Positions 33,767 through 43,636 of a DNA stretch of 64,000 nt are shown here, piece by piece. The stretch comes from Actinotalea alkalitolerans (GTDB lineage: Bacteria > Actinomycetota > Actinomycetes > Actinomycetales > Cellulomonadaceae). The notes beneath the pieces are model-generated. The model saw only the letters and a list, made by a program, of their open reading frames with translations. It did no database searches and had not been told where the DNA came from. The position numbers were made by a program, and so were the translations under genes. The number at the start of each line of letters is the position of its first letter. Position 1 is the stretch's first letter. Location: the NCBI RefSeq assembly GCF_023369855.1, contig NZ_JAMBPP010000014.1, positions 31,959-95,958 of the forward strand. Reading direction: 5' to 3'.

Positions 33767-35223
33767 GCAACGAGCAGCAGAACCCCTTCGCTCCGCCGAC
33801 GTCGACCCGCCGGCCCCTCGAGGGTCCCGCGAGCGGGACGGGGGAGGTGCCGATCCCGGCGCCGGTCCCACCCCCGGTACCCGCTCCCGCTCCGGTGGCC
33901 CCCACCGACGCTCACCCCGGCAGGGCAGCACCCGCGCCCGACCACGGCTTCCACAGCCCGTCGCCGCAGCCCGTCCCGCTCGTGCCGGCACCGGTCGTCA
34001 CCGCGGGGACGACGCCCTACGCACCGGTGGCTCCTGTCGCACCCTCAGCCGCTCCGCCGCTCTCCGGCTTCGGCTCGGACAGCTGGGGCAGACCGCTCCC
34101 TCCTGACCCGACCCCGCGCGAGGGGCGTCGGCGGGGCGTCAGCCCGTTGTGGGTGGTCCCGCTGCTGATCGGCGCCCTCCTCATGGGAGCCGTGGGTGGT
34201 GTCCTGGCCGAGCGGGTGACGGACTCCGCACGTCCGGTGGACGCTGCGCTGCCGGTCGGACGCTCGGACGGTGCCGGTCTGAGCGGTGAGCTGACCGGGG
34301 TCGCCGCGGTTGCCGCGCAGGTGCTCGAGAGCGTCGTGTCGATCGAGGTGCGCGGTGCGCAGGGCGCGGCGACCGGCTCAGGGTTCGTCCTGCGCGAGGA
34401 CGGCTACATCCTGACCAACAACCACGTCGTCTCCGAGGGGGCGACAGGTGGGGCGCAGATCTCGGTGCTCTTCGCCGACGGCACCGAGTCCACCGCCGAG
34501 CTGATCGGCCGCACCAGCGAGTACGACCTCGCGGTGATCCGGGTGGACCGCTCGGGCCTGACGCCGCTGGTCCTGGGGGACTCGGACGCGGTGAGCGTGG
34601 GCGACCCGGTGATCGCCGTCGGTGCCCCCCTGGGGCTGACCGGGACGGTCACGACGGGCATCGTGAGCGCCCTGAACCGTCCGGTCTCGGCGGGCAACGC
34701 CTCGGAGACCGCGTTCATCAACGCGATCCAGACCGACGCGGCGATCAACCCGGGCAACTCGGGCGGACCGCTGGTCAACGGGATCGGCGAGGTCGTCGGC
34801 ATCAACTCGGCCATCGCCCAGCCCCCCGGGCAGGTGGCGGCCTCGGGCAGCATCGGCCTCGGGTTCGCGATCCCCTCGAACCAGGCCCGGCGCACCGCCG
34901 AGGAGCTCATCGAGTCGGGCACGGCGACCTACCCGGTGATCGGCGTCCTGCTGGACTCGCGGTACAGCGGCCAGGGTGTGCAGGTCGCGACCGAGGCGCA
35001 GAACGGCAACGACCCGGTCACCGCGCAGGGCCCCGCCGATCGGGCCGGCATCCGTCCGGGCGACATCATCCTGGCGATCGACGGACGGCCGGTGACCCAG
35101 GCCGACGAGCTGATCGTCGCGATCCGCGCCAAGACGCCCGGGGACTCAGCAGTCCTCACGGTGCGCACCGACGGTGCGGAGCGTGAGGTCCGGGTCGTCC
35201 TGGACGAGGTGAGCACGAACTAG
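33754..35223 (+). CDS. htrA: HtrA/DegP-like membrane-anchored serine protease with PDZ domain
   Basis: A 489-residue protease of envelope quality control. Residues 1-130 are a cytosolic Pro/Ala-rich tail, then one membrane helix (PLWVVPLLIGALLMGAVGGVL, about 131-151) and an extracytoplasmic trypsin-like domain with the triad H224 (LTNNHVVSEG), D258 (YDLAVIRV) and S336 (NPGNSGGPL), followed by a PDZ domain (GPADRAGIRPGDIILAIDGRPV). The oxyanion GNSGGP motif is intact. The start ATG (33754) overlaps rseA by 13 bases; a GTG at 33763 giving a GTGA overlap is the alternative. It is third in the sigE-rseA-htrA-tatB cluster and probably part of the sigma-E regulon. Confidence 0.94.
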   Translation: MEPVSNEQQNPFAPPTSTRRPLEGPASGTGEVPIPAPVPPPVPAPAPVAPTDAHPGRAAPAPDHGFHSPSPQPVPLVPAPVVTAGTTPYAPVAPVAPSAAPPLSGFGSDSWGRPLPPDPTPREGRRRGVSPLWVVPLLIGALLMGAVGGVLAERVTDSARPVDAALPVGRSDGAGLSGELTGVAAVAAQVLESVVSIEVRGAQGAATGSGFVLREDGYILTNNHVVSEGATGGAQISVLFADGTESTAELIGRTSEYDLAVIRVDRSGLTPLVLGDSDAVSVGDPVIAVGAPLGLTGTVTTGIVSALNRPVSAGNASETAFINAIQTDAAINPGNSGGPLVNGIGEVVGINSAIAQPPGQVAASGSIGLGFAIPSNQARRTAEELIESGTATYPVIGVLLDSRYSGQGVQVATEAQNGNDPVTAQGPADRAGIRPGDIILAIDGRPVTQADELIVAIRAKTPGDSAVLTVRTDGAEREVRVVLDEVSTN

Positions 35224-35226
35224 GCT
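35221..35226 (+). promoter_or_regulatory. TAGGCT hexamer before tatB
   Basis: TAGGCT begins with the htrA stop codon and is followed by six bases and the tatB GTG at 35233, suggesting a leaderless internal promoter in addition to operon read-through. Confidence 0.5.
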
Positions 35227-35232
35227 GGCCGC

Positions 35233-35640
35233 GTGTTCGGGATCAACGGCGCCGAGGCGCTCGTCCTGCTGCTCGTCGCCCTGCTGGTGATCGGGCCCGA
35301 ACGCCTGCCCGGGTACGCCGAGCAGCTCGGTACCTGGGTCCGCTCGTTGCGCAGCTTCGTCTCGACGACCAAGGAGAGGGTCGCGAGCGAGCTCGGCGAG
35401 GAGGCCGCCGAGGTCGACTGGGCCTCTCTGGACCCTCGGCGCTACGACCCTCGCAGGATCGTCCGGGAGGCCCTCCTGGACGATCCCAAGCCGGTCTCCC
35501 TCAACCCGGGGGTCCGTGCCTACGTGACGGGCCCGGGGGCGTCCACGACCCGCCCGGCGCCGGCGGCCACGCGTCGCCCGGGCACACCCGACGCCGACGA
35601 GGCCACGCCGGTCGCCCCCTTCGACGACGAGGCGACCTGA
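35233..35640 (+). CDS. tatB: Sec-independent translocase subunit TatB
   Basis: A 135-residue single-pass membrane protein of the twin-arginine export system. The N-terminus MFGINGAEALVLLLVALLVIGPERLPGYAEQLG contains the helix, the conserved Glu and the hinge GPERLP that define TatA/B, followed by an amphipathic helix (TWVRSLRSFVSTTKERVASELGEE) and the TatB-like WASLDPRRYDPRRIVREAL segment; a proline/acidic tail ends the protein. Its place after htrA, as in Rv1224, favours TatB over TatA. The GTG at 35233 lies 6 bases after TAGGCT. Confidence 0.92.
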   Translation: MFGINGAEALVLLLVALLVIGPERLPGYAEQLGTWVRSLRSFVSTTKERVASELGEEAAEVDWASLDPRRYDPRRIVREALLDDPKPVSLNPGVRAYVTGPGASTTRPAPAATRRPGTPDADEATPVAPFDDEAT

Positions 35641-35665
35641 CCCGTTTCGCCCCACGGCCGGGTGA

Positions 35666-37251
<1,586 letters not shown>

Positions 37252-37267
37252 CCTGACGCGGACACGA

Positions 37268-37304
37268 CGAAGGGACCCACCGGAACGACCGGGGAGGCCC
37301 TTCG
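37268..37304. terminator. Bidirectional terminator between the 2H phosphoesterase gene and sdhB
   Basis: Sixteen-base arms (37268-37283 and 37289-37304) pair at 13 positions, with CGAAGGG/CCCTTCG at the base, around an AACGA loop. It lies in the 64-base gap between convergent genes. Confidence 0.75.
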
Positions 37305-37315
37305 CGGCGTCGGGA

Positions 37316-38095
37316 TCAGAAAGCGCGGGTGATCATCGCCCGCTTGACCTCCTGGATCGCCTTGGTGACCTCGATGCCCCGGGGGCAGGCCTCGGTGCAG
37401 TTGAAGGTGGTGCGGCAGCGCCACACCCCTTCCTTGTCGTTGAGGATCTCCAGCCGCTGGGTACCACCCTCGTCACGGCTGTCGAAGATGAACCGGTGCG
37501 CGTTGACGATCGCCGCCGGGCCGAAGTACTGGCCGTCGGTCCAGAAGACCGGGCACGAGGAGGTGCAGGCCGCGCACAGGATGCACTTGGTGGTGTCGTC
37601 GTACCGCTCGCGCTGCTCGGCCGACTGCAGCCGCTCCTTGCTGGGTTCGTTCCCGCTGGTGATCAGGAAGGGCATGATCTCGCGGTAGGAGGCGAAGAAC
37701 GGCTCCATGTCGACGACGAGGTCCTTCTCGACCGGCAGGCCCTTGATCGGCTCGATCGTGATCGGCTTGTCGGGGTTGAGGTCCTTGAGCAGGGCCTTGC
37801 AGGCCAGCCGGTTGCGGCCGTTGATCCGCATCGCGTCCGAGCCGCAGATGCCGTGGGCGCACGACCGACGGAAGGTCAGCGACCCGTCGAGCTCCCACTT
37901 GATCTTGTGCATCGCGTCGAGCACACGGTCGGTGCCGTGGGCGGTGACCGTGAACTCCTCCCAGTACGCCTCGTCGCCGGCCACCTCGGGGTTGTAGCGC
38001 CGGATCCGGAGCGTGACGTCGAACGTCGGCACGGCTCCGACCTCGGGTGCGGTCTCTGGGCTTGCGCCCGACGGGGCGTCCACGACGGCAGTCAT
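37316..38095 (-). CDS. sdhB: Succinate dehydrogenase iron-sulfur subunit SdhB
   Basis: A 259-residue cytosolic-face iron-sulfur subunit of respiratory complex II. Three clusters are indicated by the cysteine motifs: SCAHGICGSDAM with a later C (LACKAL) for [2Fe-2S], CILCAACTSSCPVF for [4Fe-4S], and CRTTFNCTEACPRGI for [3Fe-4S]. The N-terminal 20 residues are a short Ala/Pro-rich extension. The ATG at 38095 shares one base with the sdhA stop (TGATG), so it is translationally coupled and last in the sdhCDAB operon. Confidence 0.97.
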   Translation of the reverse strand: MTAVVDAPSGASPETAPEVGAVPTFDVTLRIRRYNPEVAGDEAYWEEFTVTAHGTDRVLDAMHKIKWELDGSLTFRRSCAHGICGSDAMRINGRNRLACKALLKDLNPDKPITIEPIKGLPVEKDLVVDMEPFFASYREIMPFLITSGNEPSKERLQSAEQRERYDDTTKCILCAACTSSCPVFWTDGQYFGPAAIVNAHRFIFDSRDEGGTQRLEILNDKEGVWRCRTTFNCTEACPRGIEVTKAIQEVKRAMITRAF

Positions 38096-39876
38096 CAGTA
38101 CTTGCGCTCCATCGGCTGGTAGCGGGTCATGATCACGGGCTTGTGGTCGAGCCGGATCTCGGTCTCGCCCGCCGTGGAGGACGGACGCTGGTAGGCCATG
38201 GTGTGCATCATGAACCTCTCGTCGTCACGGGTCGGGAAGTCCTCCCGGAAGTGGCCGCCGCGAGACTCCTCGCGAGCCAGCGCACCGACGACGACCACCT
38301 CGGCCAGCTCGAGGAGGAAGCCCAGCTCGAGGGCCTCGAGCAGGTCGGTGTTGTAGCGCCGGCCCTTGTCCTGGACGCTCACCGAGCCGTAGCGCTTCTT
38401 GAGGTGCTTGATGTCGGCGAGCGCCTGGGTGAGGGACTCCTGCGTGCGGAAGACCTGGGCGTTGAGGTCCATCGACTCCTGGAGCTCACGGCGCAGGTCG
38501 GAGACGCGTTCGCCGACAGGCTGGTCGCGCATCCGCTCGATCTCGCCCACGACGTAGGCGGCCGGGTCCTCGGGCAGCTCGGCCCAGTCGACCGTCGCGG
38601 CGTACGCGGCGGCCGCGATCCCGGCGCGCTTGCCGAAGACGTTGATGTCGAGCAGCGAGTTGGTGCCGAGCCTGTTCGAGCCGTGGACCGAGACGCAGGC
38701 CACCTCGCCCGCGGCGTAGAGCCCCTGGACGACGTCGGTGTTGTTGCGCAGCACCTCGGTGTTGATGTTCGTCGGGATGCCGCCCATCGCGTAGTGCGCG
38801 GTGGGGTAGACCGGGACGGGCTCGGTGTAGGGCTCGATGCCGAGGTAGGTCCGGGCGAACTCGGTGATGTCGGGCAGCTTGGCGTCGATGTGCGCGGGCT
38901 CGAGGTGGGTCAGGTCCAGCAGGACGTAGTCCTTGTTGGGTCCCGCTCCCCGACCTTCGCGCACCTCGTTGGCCATGGACCGGGCGACGATGTCGCGTGG
39001 GGCGAGGTCCTTGATGGTGGGCGCGTACCGCTCCATGAAGCGCTCGCCGTCCCCGTTGCGCAGGATGCCGCCCTCGCCGCGTGCAGCCTCGGACAGCAGG
39101 ATCCCGAGGCCGGCCAGGCCGGTGGGGTGGAACTGGAAGAACTCCATGTCCTCGAGCGGGATGCCGCGGCGCAGGGCCAGCGCCATGCCGTCACCGGTGA
39201 GGGTGTGGGCGTTGGACGTCGTCTTGTAGATCTTGCCCGCGCCCCCGGTCGCGAAGACCACGGACTTGGCGCGGAAGAGGTGGATCTCGCCGGTGGCCAG
39301 CTCGTAGGCGACGACCCCCGAGACCGCGACGGGCTCACCGTCGGCGACCTCGCCGGTCGACAGGTCCGAGCTGAGCAGCACGTCCAGGACGTAGAACTCG
39401 TTGAAGAACGAGACGTCCTGCTTCACGCACTGCTGGTACAGGGTCTGCAGGATCATGTGACCGGTGCGGTCGGCGGCGTAGCACGAGCGGCGCACGGCGG
39501 CCTCGCCGTGGTTGCGGGTGTGCCCCCCGAACCGGCGCTGGTCGATCTTGCCCTCGGGGGTGCGGTTGAAGGGCAGACCCATCCGCTCGAGGTCCAGGAC
39601 CGCTTCGATGGCCTCCTTGGCCATGATCTCGGCGGCGTCCTGGTCGACCAGGTAGTCACCGCCCTTGACGGTGTCGAAGGTGTGCCACTCCCAGTTGTCC
39701 TCCTCGACGTTGGCCAGGGCCGCGCACATGCCGCCCTGGGCTGCGCCGGTGTGGGACCGGGTCGGGTAGAGCTTGCTGATCACTGCGGTGCGGACGCGAC
39801 CGGAGGACTCCAGCGCAGCCCGCATCCCCGCGCCCCCGGCGCCGACGATCACGACGTCGTACTGGTGGGTCTGCAT
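38095..39876 (-). CDS. sdhA: Succinate dehydrogenase flavoprotein subunit SdhA
   Basis: A 593-residue FAD-binding catalytic subunit of complex II oxidising succinate to fumarate. The N-terminal dinucleotide motif [15 protein letters not shown], the covalent-FAD histidine region [11 protein letters not shown], the substrate segment [38 protein letters not shown] and [12 protein letters not shown] are all present. The length agrees with the family. The ATG at 39876 lies 45 bases after sdhD. It forms the membrane-bound enzyme with SdhB, SdhC and SdhD encoded here. Confidence 0.97.
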   Translation of the reverse strand: MQTHQYDVVIVGAGGAGMRAALESSGRVRTAVISKLYPTRSHTGAAQGGMCAALANVEEDNWEWHTFDTVKGGDYLVDQDAAEIMAKEAIEAVLDLERMGLPFNRTPEGKIDQRRFGGHTRNHGEAAVRRSCYAADRTGHMILQTLYQQCVKQDVSFFNEFYVLDVLLSSDLSTGEVADGEPVAVSGVVAYELATGEIHLFRAKSVVFATGGAGKIYKTTSNAHTLTGDGMALALRRGIPLEDMEFFQFHPTGLAGLGILLSEAARGEGGILRNGDGERFMERYAPTIKDLAPRDIVARSMANEVREGRGAGPNKDYVLLDLTHLEPAHIDAKLPDITEFARTYLGIEPYTEPVPVYPTAHYAMGGIPTNINTEVLRNNTDVVQGLYAAGEVACVSVHGSNRLGTNSLLDINVFGKRAGIAAAAYAATVDWAELPEDPAAYVVGEIERMRDQPVGERVSDLRRELQESMDLNAQVFRTQESLTQALADIKHLKKRYGSVSVQDKGRRYNTDLLEALELGFLLELAEVVVVGALAREESRGGHFREDFPTRDDERFMMHTMAYQRPSSTAGETEIRLDHKPVIMTRYQPMERKY

Positions 39877-39921
39877 CAGGTGTTCAGTCCTTCGTCGGCG
39901 GGTCGGTCAGGAGCGGTCGGG

Positions 39922-40389
39922 TCAGGCGGTGCAGAACGAGGCGAGGAGCTCGGCCGGGGCGTTCGGCGGGCACGGGTCGAAGGTGAAGATCACCAGGGTG
40001 CCGAGCACCACGGTCACGACGAAGGCCAGGTACAGCGCGCTCTTGAGCACGATGCGGGTCGCGTCGCGCTCGGCGTAGTCGTTGATGATCGTGCGCACGC
40101 CGTTGGTGCCGTGGATCATCGCGAGCCAGAGCATGAGCAGGTCCCAGGTCTGCCACAGGGGAGAGGACCACTTGCCACCGACGAACGCGAAGTCGATCGC
40201 GTTGATCCCCTCGCCCACCCAGAGGTTCATGAACAGGTGCCCGAAGATCAGGACGAGCAGCAGGGCGCCCGAGGCGCGCATGAAGACCCAGCCGTACAGC
40301 TCGTAGTTGGTCCGGGTGCTGCGACGGCTGCGCGGGCTGCGCGGGCTGCGCGGCGCCTCGAGCGCGGAGGGGGTGACGGTCTGCGCCAT
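39922..40389 (-). CDS. sdhD: Succinate dehydrogenase membrane anchor subunit SdhD
   Basis: A 155-residue membrane anchor with three helices: GWVFMRASGALLLVLIFGHLFMNLW, WDLLMLWLAMIHGTNGVRTII and LYLAFVVTVVLGTLVIFTF. The histidine segments GHLFMNL and MIHGTNGVRTIINDY (heme/quinone region) fit the SdhD class of actinobacterial complex II. The N-terminus contains short RSPRSPRSRRS basic repeats. The ATG at 40389 shares a base with the sdhC stop (TGATG). The longer open frame extending to 40929 is sdhC read out of frame. Confidence 0.92.
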   Translation of the reverse strand: MAQTVTPSALEAPRSPRSPRSRRSTRTNYELYGWVFMRASGALLLVLIFGHLFMNLWVGEGINAIDFAFVGGKWSSPLWQTWDLLMLWLAMIHGTNGVRTIINDYAERDATRIVLKSALYLAFVVTVVLGTLVIFTFDPCPPNAPAELLASFCTA

Positions 40390-40769
40390 CAGTGGCCTCC
40401 GAACACGTTCATCAGGTGGCGCGGGGTGAACGCGGCCATGGTCACGACGAAGAGCCCCATGACGATCCAGAGCATGAGGCGGTGGTGGCGGGTGCCCTGC
40501 GACCAGAAGTCGACCAGCATGACCCGGATGCCGTTGAAGGCGTGGAAGACGATCGCGGCGACCAGCCCGAGCTCGCCCAGGCCCATGATCGGGTTCTTGT
40601 AGGTGCCGATCACGGCGTTGTACGCCTCGGGGGAGACCCGGACCAGGGAGGTGTCGGCCACGTGGACCAGGAGGAAGAAGAAGATCAGGAACCCGGTCAC
40701 CCGGTGGGCGACCCAGGACCACATCCCTTCGCGGCCGCGGTAGAGCGTGCCAGCCGGCGCATCGGGCAC
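40389..40769 (-). CDS. sdhC: Succinate dehydrogenase cytochrome b556 subunit SdhC
   Basis: A 126-residue membrane subunit with three helices, starting LYRGREGMWSWVAHRVTGFLIFFFLLVHVADTSLV, the SdhC signature (RxGxxxWxxHRxTG...HxxD), and continuing GLVAAIVFHAFNGIRVMLVDF with the likely heme ligand histidine. It is the first gene of sdhCDAB. The start is a GTG at 40769 with GGGAGG 9 bases upstream. The 185-base region to the divergent manC contains a CRP/GlxR-like site. Confidence 0.93.
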   Translation of the reverse strand: MPDAPAGTLYRGREGMWSWVAHRVTGFLIFFFLLVHVADTSLVRVSPEAYNAVIGTYKNPIMGLGELGLVAAIVFHAFNGIRVMLVDFWSQGTRHHRLMLWIVMGLFVVTMAAFTPRHLMNVFGGH

Positions 40770-40889
40770 GGGTGAGCCTCCCAGTCCTGGAACGACGTCG
40801 TCCTGTCGAGTCTATCGACCTCGACTGTAACCACGCGCCGCGCGGAGCGACGCCGGCGCAAGGGCCAGGAGTCCTGTGACGTGCGACTT

Positions 40890-40905
40890 TGTGACCAACA
40901 CCACA
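40890..40905. promoter_or_regulatory. CRP/GlxR-like binding site upstream of sdhC
   Basis: TGTGACCAACACCACA fits TGTGA-N6-TCACA with a single mismatch. It lies 121 bases before the sdhC start and also 38 bases before the manC -10 hexamer, so either gene could be the target. Corynebacterial sdhCAB is a known GlxR target. Confidence 0.55.
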
Positions 40906-40942
40906 GGTCTCGGCCAGGCCGCGGCGCACGACGGGGGTTGGC

Positions 40943-40948
40943 TACCCT
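40943..40948 (+). promoter_or_regulatory. TACCCT -10 hexamer of manC (leaderless type)
   Basis: TACCCT followed by six bases and the manC GTG at 40955. Confidence 0.55.
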
Positions 40949-40954
40949 TCACGG

Positions 40955-42184
40955 GTGTCCGCCGACGTGCAGCCCTCCGTGCCCCAGCCCTCCGACCCCC
41001 GCGGCGTCGCCCGTCCGGCGACCGGCGAGGGTGGCGCGCCCGACCCGGCGCCGAGCACGGGTCGCGTGCCAGGCTTCCACGCCGTCGTGCCCGCCGGCGG
41101 GGCCGGGACGCGGCTCTGGCCGCTCTCCCGGGCGGGTGAGCCCAAGTTCCTGCACGACCTGACCGGCAGCGGGCGGACCCTGCTGCAGGCCACGGTTGAC
41201 CGGCTGACCCCGCTCACCGGGCCCGACGGTGTGCTGGTGGTCACCGGGGCGCGGCACGAGGCGGCCGTCCGGCAGCAGCTGCCGGACCTGGGTCAGGGCG
41301 GACTCGTGGCCGAGCCCTCCCCGCGCGACTCGATGGCGGCGATCGGGCTCGCCGCGGCGCTGCTGGCGCAGCGTGAGGGAGACGTGGTGATCGGGTCGTT
41401 CGCCGCCGACCACGTGATCGACGCCGGTCCTGGCTTCGCCCAGGCGGTCGAGCAGGGGGTCGCCGCGGCCAGGGAGGGCTACGTGGTGACCGTGGGCATC
41501 GAGGCGACGAGCCCCTCGACGGCCTTCGGGTACATCCGGGCGGGCGAGGAGCTCGGTCTGGCTGCCGCACCGAGCGCCCGGCACGTGCCCGGGTTCACCG
41601 AGAAGCCCGACGCCGCCACCGCGCAGGCCTACCTGGACACCGGGGAGTACCGCTGGAACGCGGGCATGTTCATCGTGCGTGTCGAGGTTCTCCTGGGGCA
41701 CCTCGCGCGGCTGCACCCGCAGCTCCATGACGGGCTGCGGGAGATCGCCGCGGCCTGGGACACCCCGCACCGCGCCGAGGTGCTGGACCGCGTGTGGCCG
41801 ACCCTGGAGAGGATCGCGATCGACCACGCGATCGCCGAGCCGGTCGCGGCCGCCGGCGGGGTGGCGGTCGTCCCCGGCAGCTTCAGCTGGGACGACGTGG
41901 GGGACTTCGCCTCGCTGGTCGAGGTCCTGCCCGCGCCGAGCCCAGGGACCGCCCCGGACGACGGGTCGCGCATCCTGGGAGACCCCCGCGACGCCCTGCT
42001 GGTCGACGCGCCCGGAGCGCTCGTGGTGCCGCGGTCGGGACGGATGGTCACGGTGCTCGGGCTGCCGGACGTCGTCGTCGTGGACACCCCCGACGCACTT
42101 CTGGTCACCACCCGCGCCCACGCCCAGCGGCTCAAGTCCGTGGTCGACGCGGTCCGCGACGCCGGCCGGACCGACCTGCTCTGA
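40955..42184 (+). CDS. manC: Mannose-1-phosphate guanylyltransferase
   Basis: A 409-residue cytosolic nucleotidyltransferase making GDP-mannose from mannose 1-phosphate and GTP, for mannosylated envelope glycans. The pyrophosphorylase motif is FHAVVPAGGAGTRLWPLSRAGEPKF and the sugar-binding motif is GFTEKPDAATAQAYL, with YRWNAGMFIVR and SFSWDDVGDFASL further on; these define the ManC group. The bacterial ManC C-terminal isomerase domain is absent, so it is monofunctional. The GTG at 40955 lies 6 bases after TACCCT. The first 38 residues are a Pro/Ala-rich extension. Together with the PIG-V-like protein and the phosphohexomutase in this window it suggests mannose-containing polymers, which is inference. 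Confidence 0.93.
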   Translation: MSADVQPSVPQPSDPRGVARPATGEGGAPDPAPSTGRVPGFHAVVPAGGAGTRLWPLSRAGEPKFLHDLTGSGRTLLQATVDRLTPLTGPDGVLVVTGARHEAAVRQQLPDLGQGGLVAEPSPRDSMAAIGLAAALLAQREGDVVIGSFAADHVIDAGPGFAQAVEQGVAAAREGYVVTVGIEATSPSTAFGYIRAGEELGLAAAPSARHVPGFTEKPDAATAQAYLDTGEYRWNAGMFIVRVEVLLGHLARLHPQLHDGLREIAAAWDTPHRAEVLDRVWPTLERIAIDHAIAEPVAAAGGVAVVPGSFSWDDVGDFASLVEVLPAPSPGTAPDDGSRILGDPRDALLVDAPGALVVPRSGRMVTVLGLPDVVVVDTPDALLVTTRAHAQRLKSVVDAVRDAGRTDLL

Positions 42185-42237
42185 GGCACCCGACCGTGCC
42201 CTGGCCCGCGCGGGTGGGTGCCGCCCTGACGGGCAAC

Positions 42238-42243
42238 TAGGCT
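42238..42243 (+). promoter_or_regulatory. TAGGCT -10 hexamer of the M20 amidohydrolase gene (leaderless type)
   Basis: TAGGCT followed by six bases (CGGGAG) and the GTG at 42250. Confidence 0.55.
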
Positions 42244-42249
42244 CGGGAG

Positions 42250-43467
42250 GTGCTCGAAGCTGCCCGGACCGTGACCGTTGACCACCTCGCCGCTCGCGTG
42301 GACTCCTACCTCGACGAGCTGATCGCGATCCGCCGAGACCTGCACGCCCACCCCGAGGTCGGCCGCACCGAGCGCCGCACGACGGACGTGGTCGCCGCGC
42401 GACTGCGCGAGGCGGGCCTCGAGCCCCGGTTGCTCCCGGGCACCGGCCTGGTCTGCGACATCGGACCCGGACCGGTCGCGACCGGTCGTCGTCGGATCAT
42501 GCTCCGCGCCGACCTCGACGCCCTGCCGGTGACCGACTCGTGCGGCGAGCCCTGGGAGTCGACGATCCCCGGTGTCGCGCACGCCTGCGGGCACGACGTG
42601 CACACCGCCGTCGTGCTGGGTGCCGGTCTCGTGCTGGGCGAGCTCGCCGCGCAGGACAGGCTGACCACGGGGGTCCGCCTGCTCTTCCAGGCCGCCGAGG
42701 AGATCCAGCCGGGCGGAGCGATCGACGCGATCACCGCAGGGGCCATGGACGGGGTCGCGCAGGTTTTCGCGCTGCACTGCGACCCCAAGCTCGACGTCGG
42801 CCGGATCGGCTCCCGGATCGGCCCGATCACCTCGGCCTCCGACCCGGTGTCGGTGATCCTCACGGCCTCGGGGGGCCACACCTCGCGCCCGCACCTGACC
42901 GGCGACGTCGTCTTCGCCCTCGGGCAGGTCATCACGCAGGTCCCGGCCGTGCTCGGACGTCGGCTCGATCCGCGCTCGGGAGTCAACCTGACCTGGGGTG
43001 CGGTCCATGCCGGGACGGCGAGCAACGCGATCCCGGCCAGCGGTACGGTCCGCGGGACGCTGCGCTGCCTCGAGGCCCGGGCCTGGGAGGACGCCGGTCG
43101 GGTGCTGCGCGAGGCGGTCGAGCACGTGGTCGCCCCGTACGGGGTCGAGGTCGAGATCCAGCACCAGCGCGGTGTCCCCCCGGTCGACAACGACGCCGCG
43201 GCCACCAGGCTGTTCGACATCGCCGCGCGTGACGTCCTGGGCCCTGCGGCCGTCCACCTGACCGAGCAGTCGCTGGGAGGCGAGGACTTCGCCTGGCTCC
43301 TGACGCGTGCTCCGGGGGCGATGGCGCGCCTGGGTACCAGGACCCCGGGCGGTCGGACCTACGACATCCACCAGGGGGACTTCTCGGTCGACGAGGAGGC
43401 CATCGGCGTGGGCGCCAAGGTGCTCAGCCACGTCGCGCTGCTGGCCGGCAACATTCCGAATGGGTAA
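42250..43467 (+). CDS. M20-family amidohydrolase (AmiA/AmiB, hippuricase-like)
   Basis: A 405-residue cytosolic metal-dependent amidohydrolase of the M20D group (aminoacylase, hippurate hydrolase, AbgB). Features are LDELIAIRRDLHAHPEVGRTERRTTDVV, the metal Cys/His motif HACGHDVHTAVVLGAG, the catalytic Glu pair in FQAAEEIQPGGAID, HCDPKLDVGRIG and the late metal histidine region GGEDFAWLL. In mycobacteria the orthologous position near the purine salvage genes holds amiA1/amiB1. Substrate is unknown: N-acyl amino acids or p-aminobenzoyl-glutamate are typical. The GTG at 42250 lies 6 bases after TAGGCT. Its stop (TAA) is one of the few TAA stops and lies in a short GGGTAACA repeat. Confidence 0.9.
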   Translation: MLEAARTVTVDHLAARVDSYLDELIAIRRDLHAHPEVGRTERRTTDVVAARLREAGLEPRLLPGTGLVCDIGPGPVATGRRRIMLRADLDALPVTDSCGEPWESTIPGVAHACGHDVHTAVVLGAGLVLGELAAQDRLTTGVRLLFQAAEEIQPGGAIDAITAGAMDGVAQVFALHCDPKLDVGRIGSRIGPITSASDPVSVILTASGGHTSRPHLTGDVVFALGQVITQVPAVLGRRLDPRSGVNLTWGAVHAGTASNAIPASGTVRGTLRCLEARAWEDAGRVLREAVEHVVAPYGVEVEIQHQRGVPPVDNDAAATRLFDIAARDVLGPAAVHLTEQSLGGEDFAWLLTRAPGAMARLGTRTPGGRTYDIHQGDFSVDEEAIGVGAKVLSHVALLAGNIPNG

Positions 43468-43496
43468 CAACTCAGGTCGAGTACCGACGGGTAACA
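43462..43496 (+). repeat. Direct repeat GGGTAACA upstream of the BMP lipoprotein gene
   Basis: GGGTAACA occurs at 43462-43469 and again at 43489-43496, 27 bases apart (about 2.5 helical turns), in the otherwise gene-free 169 bases before the nucleoside-binding lipoprotein gene. It may be a direct-repeat operator; no regulator is assigned. Confidence 0.5.
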
Positions 43497-43636
43497 CGGG
43501 CGTGATCTGAGCACCACTAGTGTTCGGTCTACAACAGCCGATAGGGACCTGCACCACAGTTCTGCGCGCAACGGCGCACGCAGACACGCAGCACCGAGAC
43601 GGCACGAACGTCGATGGACGAAACAGGAGTGACGAC

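Noticed and set aside
38047..40602. An 851-codon plus-strand open frame across sdhA and sdhB
   Set aside because: It is the antisense shadow of the sdh genes, with repetitive Val/Gly/Asp/Leu composition and no conserved motif.
42185..42222. GGCACCC/GGGTGCC pair after manC as a terminator
   Set aside because: Only seven base pairs with a 24-base loop; too weak compared with the other hairpins.
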